A DNA stretch of 64,000 nucleotides from Marinilabiliaceae bacterium JC040 (lineage in GTDB: Bacteria > Bacteroidota > Bacteroidia > Bacteroidales > Marinifilaceae). Under the pieces are notes generated by a model. That model saw only the letters and a program-made list of their open reading frames with translations, made no database searches and was not told where the DNA came from. A program made the position numbers and the translations under genes. The stretch is taken from positions 434,001-498,000 of the forward strand of contig SNAP01000001.1 of assembly GCA_022496785.1 (NCBI GenBank). The letters run 5' to 3'. Shown here piece after piece: positions 27,775-36,333 of this stretch (the stretch's first letter is position 1; every line of letters starts with the position of its first letter).

Positions 27775-28037
27775 TATTTCTCTTTTGTTTTTGCCATTAT
27801 TGCATAAATCTCAAAAATAAAACCTATTAGAACAACTATAGGTGCTAATGTTATTCGTCTAAAAGAATATACATCTTTACTAAATTCATGTTCATTAGCT
27901 GAACCTCCACCAAGCATTAATAAAAAACCTAGTATTATTATCGCAAAACCTATTACTATAAGTTTGTAGTTCTTTATTGTTAGTGGAAAATTATTGTCCA
28001 AACTTTCCTCTGTCTTTGGTTTATTATTCTTGTTCAT
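27774..28037 (-). CDS. DUF3098 membrane protein
   Basis: 87 residues: an Asn/Lys-rich cytoplasmic N-terminus, a first helix ([22 protein letters not shown]), a loop ending in [14 protein letters not shown], and a second helix. This pattern is the DUF3098 family, nearly restricted to Bacteroidota and regularly found between ftsX and uppP. Its function is unknown; the steady position suggests a role in cell-wall growth or FtsX action. Confidence 0.85.
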   Translation of the reverse strand: MNKNNKPKTEESLDNNFPLTIKNYKLIVIGFAIIILGFLLMLGGGSANEHEFSKDVYSFRRITLAPIVVLIGFIFEIYAIMAKTKEK

Positions 28038-28052
28038 ACTTTTTTTTCAATA

Positions 28053-28919
28053 TTATGAATATAATTCGTTTATGTCTTTGTTTAAAAACTTATTTACTGA
28101 AAGTAGTGTTGATATATAACTTAAGATTATACCCATAACTAAAATGGATACAGACATAATTGCTAATATATCTATATTTAATAAGCTCTTTATTACTGAG
28201 AATTGTTCGTATGTGAAATATATGCAGATTATTAATATTATTATTGCAAATAGTGCAGATATTATACCCTGCCATATGCTATTTACTAGGAATGGTAGAC
28301 GAATAAAACTGTTTTTAGCTCCCACTAATTGCATTGTGTTAATTATAAATCTTTTTGAATATATTACTAAATGAAGAGTGTTTCTAATTAATGTGAAAGA
28401 TATTAATAACATTAAAAAACCTATTCCTATCAATATGAAACTAATCTTTTTTACATTACGATTTACTGTAGAAACTAATGATTTCTGATAATAGACATCG
28501 TGTACTATTGAAGATTTCCTAATCTCCTTTTCTATCTTTTTTAAACTCTTTATATCTATAAATTTTGAATCTATCTTTAAATCTATTGACGGAAGTAGGG
28601 GATTGTAACCAAGAAATTCAACAAAATCTACTCCTACCTCTTTTCTGAAATCTTGAGCTGCTTCTTTTTTGTTGATGTATTTCGATTCTTTTACATATTT
28701 CTTTGTCTTTAATGTCTTTTGAAAATATTTTACATCTACTGGCTTTACATTATCCTTTATAACTATGGAAAAACCTATATTCTCACTAACATATCTTGAG
28801 ATTTCTCTTGCATTTAGTATTAGAAAAACCATAGCTCCGAAAAGGAATAACACAAAACTTATACTTATTGTAGAAGCAATATACGATGCATTAAATCTTT
28901 TCTTTTTTCTCTGTTCCAT
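28053..28919 (-). CDS. ftsX: Cell division protein FtsX
   Basis: 288 residues from MEQRKKKRFNASYIAST. A further upstream ATG at 28961 would add 14 residues of poor character and overlap the promoter, so I use 28919. Features are one N-terminal membrane helix, an extracytoplasmic domain (about 45-160) and three C-terminal helices with the RNTLHLVIYSKRFIINTMQLVGAKNSFI segment typical of FtsX. With the ATPase FtsE (not in this window) it activates peptidoglycan hydrolases at the septum. It is first of the ftsX-queA operon. Confidence 0.92.
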   Translation of the reverse strand: MEQRKKKRFNASYIASTISISFVLFLFGAMVFLILNAREISRYVSENIGFSIVIKDNVKPVDVKYFQKTLKTKKYVKESKYINKKEAAQDFRKEVGVDFVEFLGYNPLLPSIDLKIDSKFIDIKSLKKIEKEIRKSSIVHDVYYQKSLVSTVNRNVKKISFILIGIGFLMLLISFTLIRNTLHLVIYSKRFIINTMQLVGAKNSFIRLPFLVNSIWQGIISALFAIIILIICIYFTYEQFSVIKSLLNIDILAIMSVSILVMGIILSYISTLLSVNKFLNKDINELYS

Positions 28920-28941
28920 ATTTATAATATTTTCTAATTTA

Positions 28942-28949
28942 CAAATATA
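28942..28949 (-). promoter_or_regulatory. -7 box of the ftsX operon
   Basis: TATATTTG on the minus strand, 22 bases before the chosen ftsX ATG. The upstream TTG lies too close (9 bases), so the -33 element is unclear. Confidence 0.5.
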
Positions 28950-29030
28950 ATAAAAAATCAATATTAACTTGTTAAATATAGGGTTTGTACTTATACGATT
29001 TTAAGGTACTTTTACCTATTATTTTCATAA

Positions 29031-29846
29031 ATGATTAAACGTGTAAGAATGTATAAAGGTATATTAAATAAAATGAGAGCTGTTGAAACGGACAGTTCTA
29101 TTAATTATTCTCTCGATCTTGGTGGTGAGATTGTTTCTCCTAACGATTGGATAGGGAAGAATATTACTATTGATTTTCTTGATGAAATTTATTGTTGTAA
29201 ATGCCACAAGAAAGTTAAACAAGTTTATATGAGTGGTTATTGTTATTCTTGTTATAAAAATAGTCCAGAAACAGATGAGAATATTTTTAAACCAGAATTA
29301 GATATGGCTCATTTAGGAATCTCTAGAGATATGAACTGGGCTAAAGAAGTATCTTTGAAAAAACACTTTGTATATCTTGCCAACACAGGGGAAGTGAAGG
29401 TCGGAGTTACGCGTGAAGCTAATATTCCTAGTAGATGGATAAATCAAGGTGCTGATAGTGCTATAATTATTGCTGAAGCTCCCAACAGGCATATTGCTGG
29501 TTGTATAGAGGTATATCTTAAGAAATTCTTTAGCGATAAAACTAAATGGAAAAAAATGCTTTCTTCTTCTAACGAAGATATTAATCTTGAAGAACAGAGA
29601 AATATTGCTTTTAGTAAAATCCATCCTGTTCTTAAGAATTTCCTTACTGATGAATTTAAGACTAAATATCTAAATTTTCCTGTATCTATTTACCCAGAAC
29701 ATATATTGCAAACTCAGAAATTAAAGAAAAATAAATCTATAAAAGGTAAACTTATTGGTATAAAAGGTCAATATTTCATCTTCGAATCGGGTGATGTTAT
29801 GAATATTTCTAGTCATGCTGGATTTTTAGTAAATATTTCTTTTTAA
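29031..29846 (+). CDS. DUF2797 family protein with a zinc-ribbon-like Cys motif
   Basis: 271 residues. After an N-terminal beta region come two CxxC pairs (CCKC near 56-59 and CYSC near 75-78) that probably hold zinc. The core FVYLANTGEVKVGVTREANIPSRWINQGA resembles the GIY-YIG-like pattern of DUF2797 proteins (YLA...KVGVTR...RW-QGA). The tail is a small beta domain. It is cytoplasmic; no function is established. It stands alone between ftsX (divergent) and the tRNA genes. Confidence 0.8.
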   Translation: MIKRVRMYKGILNKMRAVETDSSINYSLDLGGEIVSPNDWIGKNITIDFLDEIYCCKCHKKVKQVYMSGYCYSCYKNSPETDENIFKPELDMAHLGISRDMNWAKEVSLKKHFVYLANTGEVKVGVTREANIPSRWINQGADSAIIIAEAPNRHIAGCIEVYLKKFFSDKTKWKKMLSSSNEDINLEEQRNIAFSKIHPVLKNFLTDEFKTKYLNFPVSIYPEHILQTQKLKKNKSIKGKLIGIKGQYFIFESGDVMNISSHAGFLVNISF

Positions 29847-29916
29847 TTAAAGTCCTTTTGTTCAATGAAATAGCTATTTGCTCTTATTTTTTTCTCATTT
29901 TTTTCTCTTTTAACTA

Positions 29917-29946
29917 TTGTAGATAAAAAAAAAGAATCTATATTTG
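29917..29946 (+). promoter_or_regulatory. Promoter of the first tRNA-Gly/tRNA-Leu pair (TTG-N19-TATATTTG)
   Basis: TTG 29917-29919 and TATATTTG 29939-29946 are 19 bases apart, a perfect Bacteroidota promoter, ending 10 bases before the tRNA-Gly 5' end. Confidence 0.8.
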
Positions 29947-29956
29947 CAGTGCTAAT

Positions 29957-30032
29957 GCGAAAGTAGCTCAGTTGGTAGAGCATAACCTTGCCAAGGTTAG
30001 GGTCGCGAGTTCGAGCCTCGTCTTTCGCTCCA
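29957..30032 (+). tRNA. tRNA-Gly (GCC), copy 1
   Basis: 76 bases with acceptor GCGAAAG/CTTTCGC, D-arm AGCTCAGTTGGTAGAGC, anticodon loop TTGCCAA (GCC) and T-loop GTTCGAGC. The CCA end is encoded. It is identical to the copy at 30211 and 4 bases before tRNA-Leu. Confidence 0.97.
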
Positions 30033-30036
30033 AGAT

Positions 30037-30120
30037 GCCCAGGTGGTGGAATTGGTAGACACGCTGGACTTAAAATCCAGTGGCAGCAATGCCGTGCGGG
30101 TTCAAGTCCCGCCCCGGGTA
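30037..30120 (+). tRNA. tRNA-Leu (TAA), copy 1
   Basis: 84 bases with the long class II variable arm, anticodon loop CTTAAAA (TAA), T-arm GCGGG/CCCGC and discriminator A. CCA is not encoded. The acceptor stem GCCCAGG/CCCGGGT has an A-C mismatch at pair 5-68 and a G-U at pair 1-72. Confidence 0.95.
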
Positions 30121-30125
30121 CAGCA

Positions 30126-30160
30126 AGAGAGAATTATTTTTATAATTCTCTCTTTTTTTT
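30126..30160 (+). terminator. Terminator after the first tRNA pair
   Basis: A 12-bp stem AGAGAGAATTAT with its complement, loop TTTT, then a run of T. It separates the two tRNA transcripts. Confidence 0.85.
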
Positions 30161-30171
30161 TGCATATTTTT

Positions 30172-30200
30172 TTGTTTTTATAAAAATCATCGTATCTTTG
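30172..30200 (+). promoter_or_regulatory. Promoter of the second tRNA-Gly/tRNA-Leu pair (TTG-N18-TATCTTTG)
   Basis: TTG 30172-30174 and TATCTTTG 30193-30200, 18 bases apart, with 10 bases to the tRNA-Gly 5' end. So the second pair has its own promoter. Confidence 0.75.
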
Positions 30201-30210
30201 CACAGCAATT

Positions 30211-30286
30211 GCGAAAGTAGCTCAGTTGGTAGAGCATAACCTTGCCAAGGTTAGGGTCGCGAGTTCGAGCCTCGTCTTTCGCTCCA
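30211..30286 (+). tRNA. tRNA-Gly (GCC), copy 2
   Basis: Identical in sequence to the copy at 29957-30032, with an encoded CCA end. It is 5 bases before the second tRNA-Leu, against 4 in the first pair. Confidence 0.97.
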
Positions 30287-30291
30287 AAGAT

Positions 30292-30375
30292 GCCCAGGTG
30301 GTGGAATTGGTAGACACGCTGGACTTAAAATCCAGTGGCAGCAATGCCGTGCGGGTTCAAGTCCCGCCCCGGGTA
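30292..30375 (+). tRNA. tRNA-Leu (TAA), copy 2
   Basis: Identical to the copy at 30037-30120, including the A-C mismatch in the acceptor stem. CCA is not encoded. Confidence 0.95.
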
Positions 30376-30377
30376 CA

Positions 30378-30412
30378 AAAAAAGAGTCATTCGTTTGAGT
30401 GACTCTTTTTTC
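30378..30412. terminator. Terminator between the second tRNA pair and manC
   Basis: A stem AAAAAGAGTCATTC with GAGTGACTCTTTTT (one G-U pair), loop GTTT and a T run. It serves the tRNA (+) and manC (-) transcripts. Confidence 0.85.
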
Positions 30413-30418
30413 TTATAT

Positions 30419-31480
30419 CTAATTCTCAGAAAATTTCTTTATAGCATCATTATCGTCTTTCTTGCATATAAGAATATTTCCTTCTCTCATACTTATTAAA
30501 TATCCATCTAAATCTTTAGCGGAGACTTTTATTCCTTCTTCAATATTTACTATACAGTTATCACAATCTATAAGATTTGTACTATTTGTAATATTATAAG
30601 AATTGCCGTCTTTATCTTGTTTTTGAATTTGACCTATAGATTCCCAACTTCCTAAATCACTCCACTTAAAATTTACTTTCAATGTTGAGATATTCTTTGT
30701 TTTTTCTATCAGTCCATAATCTATAGAAATAGAATCTATTTCTGAATATATTTTCTCTATTGTACTTTTCTCTTCACAGCTGTCCAATTTGCTAAGCGAC
30801 TTATAAAATGCATTATTAAGTTTTGGAAGATGATTGTCGAGTTCTTTTATAAAAGTTTCAATATTCCACATAAAGATACCTGAGTTCCAAAGGTAATTTC
30901 CATCTTCTAAAAATCTTATTGCTTTTTCAATATTTGGCTTTTCTGTAAATTGTTCAACTTTATAGAATTCTTCTTTTATCGATTCTCCTCTTTTTATATA
31001 ACCATATTCTGTTTTTGGACTATTAGCTTCTATTCCTAAACAAACAATTTTATTATTGTTTTCTACATATCTAAATCCATCTTCAATATTTTTATTGAAT
31101 ATTTCTAAATCTCCTATATAATGATCTGCAGGACATATTATAATATTTGCACTCTTGTCTCTTTTATATATTTTATAAGAAGCATATGCTATACAGGCCG
31201 CTGTATTCCTTCTGCAAGGTTCTCCAAGAATATTCGAATTAGGTATCGAATCTAATTGTTCTGAAACCTCTTTAACTAAATTATCTGAAGTAACTATATA
31301 TATATTCTCTTTTGGGCATATATCTTTTAAACGTTCGTATGTTTCTTGAAGAAGACTTTTACCATTTCCTCTTATGTCAATAAATTGTTTTGGTGTCTCG
31401 GGTTTACTTAAGGGCCATAAGCGAGACCCTACACCACCAGCCATTATTACTGCATATCTACTATTACAGTTGTTTTTCAT
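30419..31480 (-). CDS. manC: Mannose-1-phosphate guanylyltransferase
   Basis: 353 residues. The nucleotide-binding signature AGGVGSRLWPLSKPETPKQF is followed by CPADHYIGD, EYGYIKRGE, FTEKPN and NYLWNSGIFMW, as in ManC/RfbM enzymes without a phosphomannose isomerase domain. It makes GDP-mannose for LPS or capsule sugars and other mannosyl or fucosyl glycans. It is monocistronic and divergent from the mlaE-type gene. Confidence 0.93.
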   Translation of the reverse strand: MKNNCNSRYAVIMAGGVGSRLWPLSKPETPKQFIDIRGNGKSLLQETYERLKDICPKENIYIVTSDNLVKEVSEQLDSIPNSNILGEPCRRNTAACIAYASYKIYKRDKSANIIICPADHYIGDLEIFNKNIEDGFRYVENNNKIVCLGIEANSPKTEYGYIKRGESIKEEFYKVEQFTEKPNIEKAIRFLEDGNYLWNSGIFMWNIETFIKELDNHLPKLNNAFYKSLSKLDSCEEKSTIEKIYSEIDSISIDYGLIEKTKNISTLKVNFKWSDLGSWESIGQIQKQDKDGNSYNITNSTNLIDCDNCIVNIEEGIKVSAKDLDGYLISMREGNILICKKDDNDAIKKFSEN

Positions 31481-31562
31481 TTCTAGTTGTGTTTTTTATT
31501 ATTATCTTTATTTCTCGTAAATATATAATGATTATTCTTAATATTCATTAAAATCTAAATTG

Positions 31563-32303
31563 ATGACATTTTTTTCAGAAATAGGAAATTATTCTGTCTT
31601 TCTTGCTAAGGTTTTCAATAAGCCTGAGAGGAAGAGAATACTCTTTAAAGAATTTAAAGAAGAACTTATAAAATTGGGTATTAATTCTATACCTATTGTA
31701 ATAATTATTTCGCTTTTTATAGGAGCTGTAATTACAATACAAACAGCTTATAATATGAAAGCTCGACTTGTTCCTCTATACTTAATAGGATACCTAGTAA
31801 GAGAATCTATGATTTTGGAATTTTCTTCTACTATTGTAAGTCTTATTTTAGCAGGTAAAATAGGTTCCAATATAGCTTCTGAAATTGGTAGTATGAGAAT
31901 ATCTGAACAGATAGATGCTTTAGAAATAATGGGTGTCAATTCTGCTTCATATCTTGCTCTTCCTAAAATTATTGCTGCAATGGTATTTAATCCTATTCTA
32001 TATGTTTTTAGTGTATTTATTGGCGTAATAGGTGGTATTATGGCTGGCTCTTTAGGTGGGCTAATTTCTGTAACTAGTTTTATTGAGGGGCTACAATTTC
32101 ACGTGCATCTATACTATATTGCATATTCAATGATTAAAACAGTGTTTTTTGGATTTATTATTACTTCTATTGCTGCTTTCTATGGATATAATGTTTCTGG
32201 TGGTGCTTTAAATGTTGGAAAAGCAAGTACCAAAGCAGTTGTAAATAGTAGTGTTGCTATACTTATTATGAATCTAATATTAACTCAATTAATTCTTAAT
32301 TAG
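31563..32303 (+). CDS. mlaE: MlaE-family ABC transporter permease
   Basis: 246 residues from ATG 31563; a TTG three bases earlier is also possible. The permease family pattern is clear: FIGAVITIQTAYNM near 45-60, REsMILEFSSTIVSLILAGKIGSNIASEIGSMRISEQIDALEIMGVNSASYLALPKIIA in the middle, and about five to six membrane helices. It is the inner-membrane core of an Mla-type phospholipid transporter. The stop is directly followed by the ATPase gene with no gap. Confidence 0.92.
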   Translation: MTFFSEIGNYSVFLAKVFNKPERKRILFKEFKEELIKLGINSIPIVIIISLFIGAVITIQTAYNMKARLVPLYLIGYLVRESMILEFSSTIVSLILAGKIGSNIASEIGSMRISEQIDALEIMGVNSASYLALPKIIAAMVFNPILYVFSVFIGVIGGIMAGSLGGLISVTSFIEGLQFHVHLYYIAYSMIKTVFFGFIITSIAAFYGYNVSGGALNVGKASTKAVVNSSVAILIMNLILTQLILN

Positions 32304-33050
32304 ATGATAAATGTTGTTGGTGCAAACAAATCTTTTGGTAGTAATCATGTTTTAAAAGATGTGTCAATAGATTTTGAAAAAGGAAAGACAAACTTAATTA
32401 TTGGTAAAAGTGGTTCGGGTAAGACTGTTCTTCTTAAATCTATTGTTGCTTTATATCCACTGGATTCTGGAAGTGTTTTTTATGGAGATACTGATATTAC
32501 TAATTTAGATTCTAAGAAACTTAAAAATCTAAGAAAGGATATTGGTATGCTTTTCCAAGGTGGTGCTCTTTTTGATTCTAAAACAGTGCTTGAAAATATA
32601 ATGTTCCCTATGGATATGTTTTCTCAAATGTCTAATAAGGAAAAATTAAAACGTGCCCAATTCTGTCTTGATAGAGTGAATCTTGTTGGAGCAGACAATT
32701 TATATCCTTCTGAAATTAGTGGAGGAATGAATAAAAGAGTGGCTATCGCTAGAGCTATTGCTCTTAATCCTTCTTTTCTATTTTGTGATGAACCAAATTC
32801 TGGATTAGATCCTACTACAGCTCTTTTAATAGATAATTTGATTTCTGAGATTACTAAAGAATATCAAATTACTACTATTATTAATACTCATGATATGAAC
32901 TCAGTTATTAACATTGGTGATAACGTTACTTTTATTGATAAAGGAGAAGTTGCATGGAGAGGAGATAAATACAATATATTTGATTCAAAGAATCAACATT
33001 TGCAAGATTTTATTTCTCCTGCTATGTTGATACGTTCAATAAATCGTTAG
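32304..33050 (+). CDS. mlaF: ABC transporter ATP-binding protein (MlaF type)
   Basis: 248 residues: Walker A GKSGSGKT (about 35-42), Q-loop MLFQGGALFDS, signature SGGMNKRVAIARA and Walker B FLFCDEPNSGLDP, then the H-loop THD. Signature SGGM (not SGGQ) and QGGALFDS are typical of MlaF. It starts right after the mlaE stop. The MlaD (MCE) partner is not in this window. Confidence 0.93.
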   Translation: MINVVGANKSFGSNHVLKDVSIDFEKGKTNLIIGKSGSGKTVLLKSIVALYPLDSGSVFYGDTDITNLDSKKLKNLRKDIGMLFQGGALFDSKTVLENIMFPMDMFSQMSNKEKLKRAQFCLDRVNLVGADNLYPSEISGGMNKRVAIARAIALNPSFLFCDEPNSGLDPTTALLIDNLISEITKEYQITTIINTHDMNSVINIGDNVTFIDKGEVAWRGDKYNIFDSKNQHLQDFISPAMLIRSINR

Positions 33051-33067
33051 CATTTTATCTTTTCTAT

Positions 33068-33075
33068 TATCTTTG
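33068..33075 (+). promoter_or_regulatory. -7 box before the DUF4296 gene
   Basis: TATCTTTG, 20 bases before the ATG of the lipoprotein gene. The -33 element is weak (GTTAG in place of TTG). Confidence 0.45.
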
Positions 33076-33095
33076 CCAAAAATCATTTTATTATT

Positions 33096-34007
33096 ATGAA
33101 AAAACTTATATATATCCTTTTACTAGCTTTTGTATTCTCTTGTACAAATAGTACTAAGCCTCCTATCGATCAAAAAACATTTGTTAATATGCTTGTTGAC
33201 ATACATACAATTGATGGAGTTAAGAAAGTATTACTTACAGACTATAGATCTAGTAGAGAAGAAATATCTGCTTATAAGAAGATTTTGGATAAGTATAAAA
33301 TAGATACAAATATTTTTGTGGCAAATTTGAAATATTATTCTAATAATATACAAGAGTATAATAAAGTATATAGCTCTGTTATTGATAGTATAAAGAAAAG
33401 AAATAATCATATTAATGATATACTGAAAAAGTATAAAAAAAGAGATACTACAAATTTATGGAAAGGAAAGAATCAATTTTCTTTTTCTAAAGATTCTTTA
33501 AACTCTATTAAAAAGTCTATTAAGTTTGTTGATAAAGGTGCTTATTGCTTTTCAATGAATTTTAAATTAGGTAAAAGAGATAGGGGTATAAAAAATTCTG
33601 TTCTAATAGAATATCTTGATAAAGACTCTAAGGTCTTGCATAAAAAAAGATTGTTGTTGAAAAATTCATATATTAATTACCGATATGCATTCTCCGATAC
33701 AGTTTTAAATACTAAATGTAAATCAATATCTCTTACAATCCTTGATTGTACTAATTTTAAAAAGATAAAAGGTAGAGATTACGAAATTTCGGATATACTT
33801 TTTATTAATACTTTTGTTGATTCTAAGATTATTAAGAAATCTTTCTCAGAAATAAAGTCAATGCCTAAGGTTAAGTTTTCTAGATTCGAAAAGTTAAAAC
33901 TTTTGGATGAAAAGAAAATAGATATGATGAAAGCAAATAGGAGAGAAGCCTTGAAACGTAGAGAGGCGGATCCTGAAGATTTTGGTCAAAGAAAAAGAGC
34001 AGAATAA
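33096..34007 (+). CDS. DUF4296 lipoprotein
   Basis: 303 residues. The lipobox is VFSC (Cys16). The N-terminal half is the DUF4296 helical domain (FVNMLVDIHTIDGVKK...YKKILDKYKIDTNIFVANLKYYSNNIQEYNKVY). The second half is beta-rich with a basic C-terminus (ANRREALKRREADPEDFGQRKRAE). The family is restricted to Bacteroidota and its role is unknown. The next small gene begins 9 bases later. Confidence 0.8.
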   Translation: MKKLIYILLLAFVFSCTNSTKPPIDQKTFVNMLVDIHTIDGVKKVLLTDYRSSREEISAYKKILDKYKIDTNIFVANLKYYSNNIQEYNKVYSSVIDSIKKRNNHINDILKKYKKRDTTNLWKGKNQFSFSKDSLNSIKKSIKFVDKGAYCFSMNFKLGKRDRGIKNSVLIEYLDKDSKVLHKKRLLLKNSYINYRYAFSDTVLNTKCKSISLTILDCTNFKKIKGRDYEISDILFINTFVDSKIIKKSFSEIKSMPKVKFSRFEKLKLLDEKKIDMMKANRREALKRREADPEDFGQRKRAE

Positions 34008-34016
34008 TCAAATATT

Positions 34017-34346
34017 ATGAAAAGATATTCTTCTAATTATGTGTATTCTAAAAAAACAGGTCTTTTAAAATATGCTATTGTTGAAATTAGTGATGATAAT
34101 CAAATCAGAATAATTGATACTCAAGGTAAATTCAAAGAAATACATTCTCTTGAATTTTATTCTGGTTTGATAATTGTTGGAGAACTGAATAAAGAAGAAT
34201 TTATTAGAATGAAAGATTCGAATCAAAGTCTTGATAATTTATTCTCAATAGTAGGAGAGAAGCAAATAGATATTCTATATATAAGTTCTGTCGATTTTAA
34301 AAATCAACAAGTAAAAAAAGATTCAAAAATTATTAGTCTTATATAA
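34017..34346 (+). CDS. Small conserved-looking protein of unknown function
   Basis: 109 residues with no signal peptide or membrane segment. It appears as a short beta-rich domain (LKYAIVEISDDNQIRIIDTQGKFKEIHSLEFYSGLIIVG). I do not recognise the family. It lies 9 bases behind the DUF4296 gene, so it is probably co-expressed. Confidence 0.6.
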   Translation: MKRYSSNYVYSKKTGLLKYAIVEISDDNQIRIIDTQGKFKEIHSLEFYSGLIIVGELNKEEFIRMKDSNQSLDNLFSIVGEKQIDILYISSVDFKNQQVKKDSKIISLI

Positions 34347-34355
34347 AAAGAATGA

Positions 34356-34375
34356 GGATGTATTTTACTACATCC
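34356..34375. terminator. Possible weak terminator between the small gene and the PspC gene
   Basis: A stem GGATGTA/TACATCC with loop TTTTAC between two convergent genes. There is no T run, so this may only be a 3'-end hairpin. Confidence 0.35.
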
Positions 34376-34425
34376 CCAATTCAGCACAGTTTGGAGAAAT
34401 CAATGTTTCACCATGAAATATCTAA

Positions 34426-35973
34426 TTAAAATTCACTATCGTAATTTTCGTCATCTAACTCTCCGTTAGCATCCATTTTCCATACTCTTTCACTATTAGA
34501 CCAATAATCTTCAAAATTTGATGTAGATATTATTCTTGCTCTATGCATATTCTCGGTTAATTTAATTCTTGTGTTTTCTGGAATATATACTACAACTGTA
34601 ATATACTTATTACCCAAATTCTTTGAATCTTTAATCTTGAAATATTTTCCTAGATTTAAAGTTGAATCTTGTAGTTCGTATTTATAATTCATACTTTCTA
34701 CATCTTCTTTAGCTGTAATTTCACTTTCGTGCCAAGCTTCTTTTGTTACAACTATCTTAATCTTATTTTCTTTTGATAGCTTAAATTTTATTCTTGCTTT
34801 TCCATATCTTTCGAATTTCTTATTTGTTTTACTATAATAGATATGTTTATCGAATATGTCTATGCTATTAATAGAGGTCTTAGTAGGAATTCTATCTATT
34901 GTTAATGTCTTAATTTTATTATCAGTTTTTGCTTCAATAGTTTTACTTATGCTATAACTCATATTATTCTTATCTTCTTTGAAATTTGTTCTAATTGCTA
35001 TTGTCGATAAGATTGAAATTCCAACTATCCAGCATGCTATTGCTGTAACTACTATTGCAGAATTTTTACTCTTAAAAGTGAATAGTAATTTCATAGCTAA
35101 GAAAGCAAGTAATAATAGGGGTATAAGACATACAAAAGCTAATGCAAGAATGACTAATATATATGAGAAGGTTCCAAAATATTCAGATCCAACAGTAAAT
35201 GCATTACTAAAGATACCACTTGTTACGATTCCTGTTGTAACTATACTTACTATTGACACTAGGGATACAAATAAGAGAAGTCCTCCAATTATATATTGAA
35301 ATACTTTAAGAATTTTAAGTAATATTTTGTGTAATCTTTCCCAAATATGATTGTAATTTGTACTCATTCCAGGAGAGTGATTTTTAAAATTCTCTTTTAT
35401 ATTCTTGTACTCTTCTTTTACTTTTCTTTCAATATTCCTAGCTGTAACATTTTCTCCTCTTTGTTCTAGTTTCTCTGCTGTTGTTACTGCTTTGGGTATT
35501 ATTATAGCACAAACAATGTATATTAAGATTGGAGATCCAACTCCAAAGATTGTTAATAATACTATTAAAAGTCTAATAGGTAGTACGGGCAAATTAAAAT
35601 AAGCTGCCAAACCAGAAATAACCCCAGCGATAATAGCATTATCGCTATCCCTGTATAACTTACGATATTTCTTTCGTGTTTTCTTATTAATGCTTTCATC
35701 TTCTTCAGTTTCTTCGAAAATCTCTTCAGGTTTTCCTATTATTTCAATTACTTCATTTACTAATTGTTCTGTAATAACAGAGTTTCCACCTTGTAAACGA
35801 TCATTAAACAATTCTGATATTCTTTGCTCGATGTCGTTTATTATGTCTTGAGTTTCTTCGTTATCTCCGTAATAAGCTTCTAGCTTATCAAGATAAGTGC
35901 TTAAGATTTTATATGCATCTCTGTCGATACTATAGTTAAATCCAGATATGTTTATGTTTATTGTTTCTTTCAT
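34426..35973 (-). CDS. PspC-domain membrane protein with adhesin-like tail
   Basis: 515 residues. An N-terminal helical region (about 1-75, IDRDAYKILSTYLDKLEAYYGDNEETQDIIND...) is of the HAAS/PadR-linked type. Then a PspC domain (about 105-165, RDSDNAIIAGVISGLAAYFNLPVLPIRLLIVLL), three further membrane helices and a soluble C-terminal beta region (about 345-515) follow. PspC proteins answer envelope stress. It is 2 bases behind the PadR gene, a frequent Bacteroidota pair in which PadR probably controls it. Confidence 0.85.
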   Translation of the reverse strand: MKETININISGFNYSIDRDAYKILSTYLDKLEAYYGDNEETQDIINDIEQRISELFNDRLQGGNSVITEQLVNEVIEIIGKPEEIFEETEEDESINKKTRKKYRKLYRDSDNAIIAGVISGLAAYFNLPVLPIRLLIVLLTIFGVGSPILIYIVCAIIIPKAVTTAEKLEQRGENVTARNIERKVKEEYKNIKENFKNHSPGMSTNYNHIWERLHKILLKILKVFQYIIGGLLLFVSLVSIVSIVTTGIVTSGIFSNAFTVGSEYFGTFSYILVILALAFVCLIPLLLLAFLAMKLLFTFKSKNSAIVVTAIACWIVGISILSTIAIRTNFKEDKNNMSYSISKTIEAKTDNKIKTLTIDRIPTKTSINSIDIFDKHIYYSKTNKKFERYGKARIKFKLSKENKIKIVVTKEAWHESEITAKEDVESMNYKYELQDSTLNLGKYFKIKDSKNLGNKYITVVVYIPENTRIKLTENMHRARIISTSNFEDYWSNSERVWKMDANGELDDENYDSEF

Positions 35974-35975
35974 GA

Positions 35976-36308
35976 TTACAAATTTTTAAGTTTTTCAACT
36001 GCATTACTTAATTCATCCCATGCTGTGCCTAGCTCTGTTAGGAATTCTCGTCCAGCCTCGCTAAGTGTGTAGTACTTTCTTGGTGGACCTTGTAGCGACT
36101 CTTCCCATCTGTATGTCAAGTAATCTCCATTTTTGAGTCTTGTAAGAAGAGGATAAAGAGTACCTTCTACTACTATCATTTTCGATTCTTTCAATTCTGA
36201 TATTATCTCTGAAGCGTAGGCGTCCCTTTTGCTCAGTATTAACAGAATGCAGTATTCAAGTATACCCTTTCGCATCTGCGGTACAATGTTTAATTTCTTT
36301 TTTTCCAT
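35976..36308 (-). CDS. PadR family transcriptional regulator
   Basis: 110 residues from MEKKKLNIVPQMRKGILEYCILLILSKRDAYASEIISEL. I chose ATG 36308 because it gives the normal PadR length and N-terminus and lies 25 bases after a good promoter; longer frames to 36497 read through that promoter. The winged helix has the characteristic VVEGTLYPLLTRLKNGDYL and GPPRKYYTLSEAGREFL. It is probably a repressor of its own operon with the PspC gene. Confidence 0.92.
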   Translation of the reverse strand: MEKKKLNIVPQMRKGILEYCILLILSKRDAYASEIISELKESKMIVVEGTLYPLLTRLKNGDYLTYRWEESLQGPPRKYYTLSEAGREFLTELGTAWDELSNAVEKLKNL

Positions 36309-36333
36309 ACCGTTTAGTATTAATGTTGCATTA

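Noticed and set aside
29988-30239. Open frame of 83 codons over the tRNA genes
   Set aside because: It reads through tRNA-Gly, tRNA-Leu and a terminator; the RNA genes explain the sequence.
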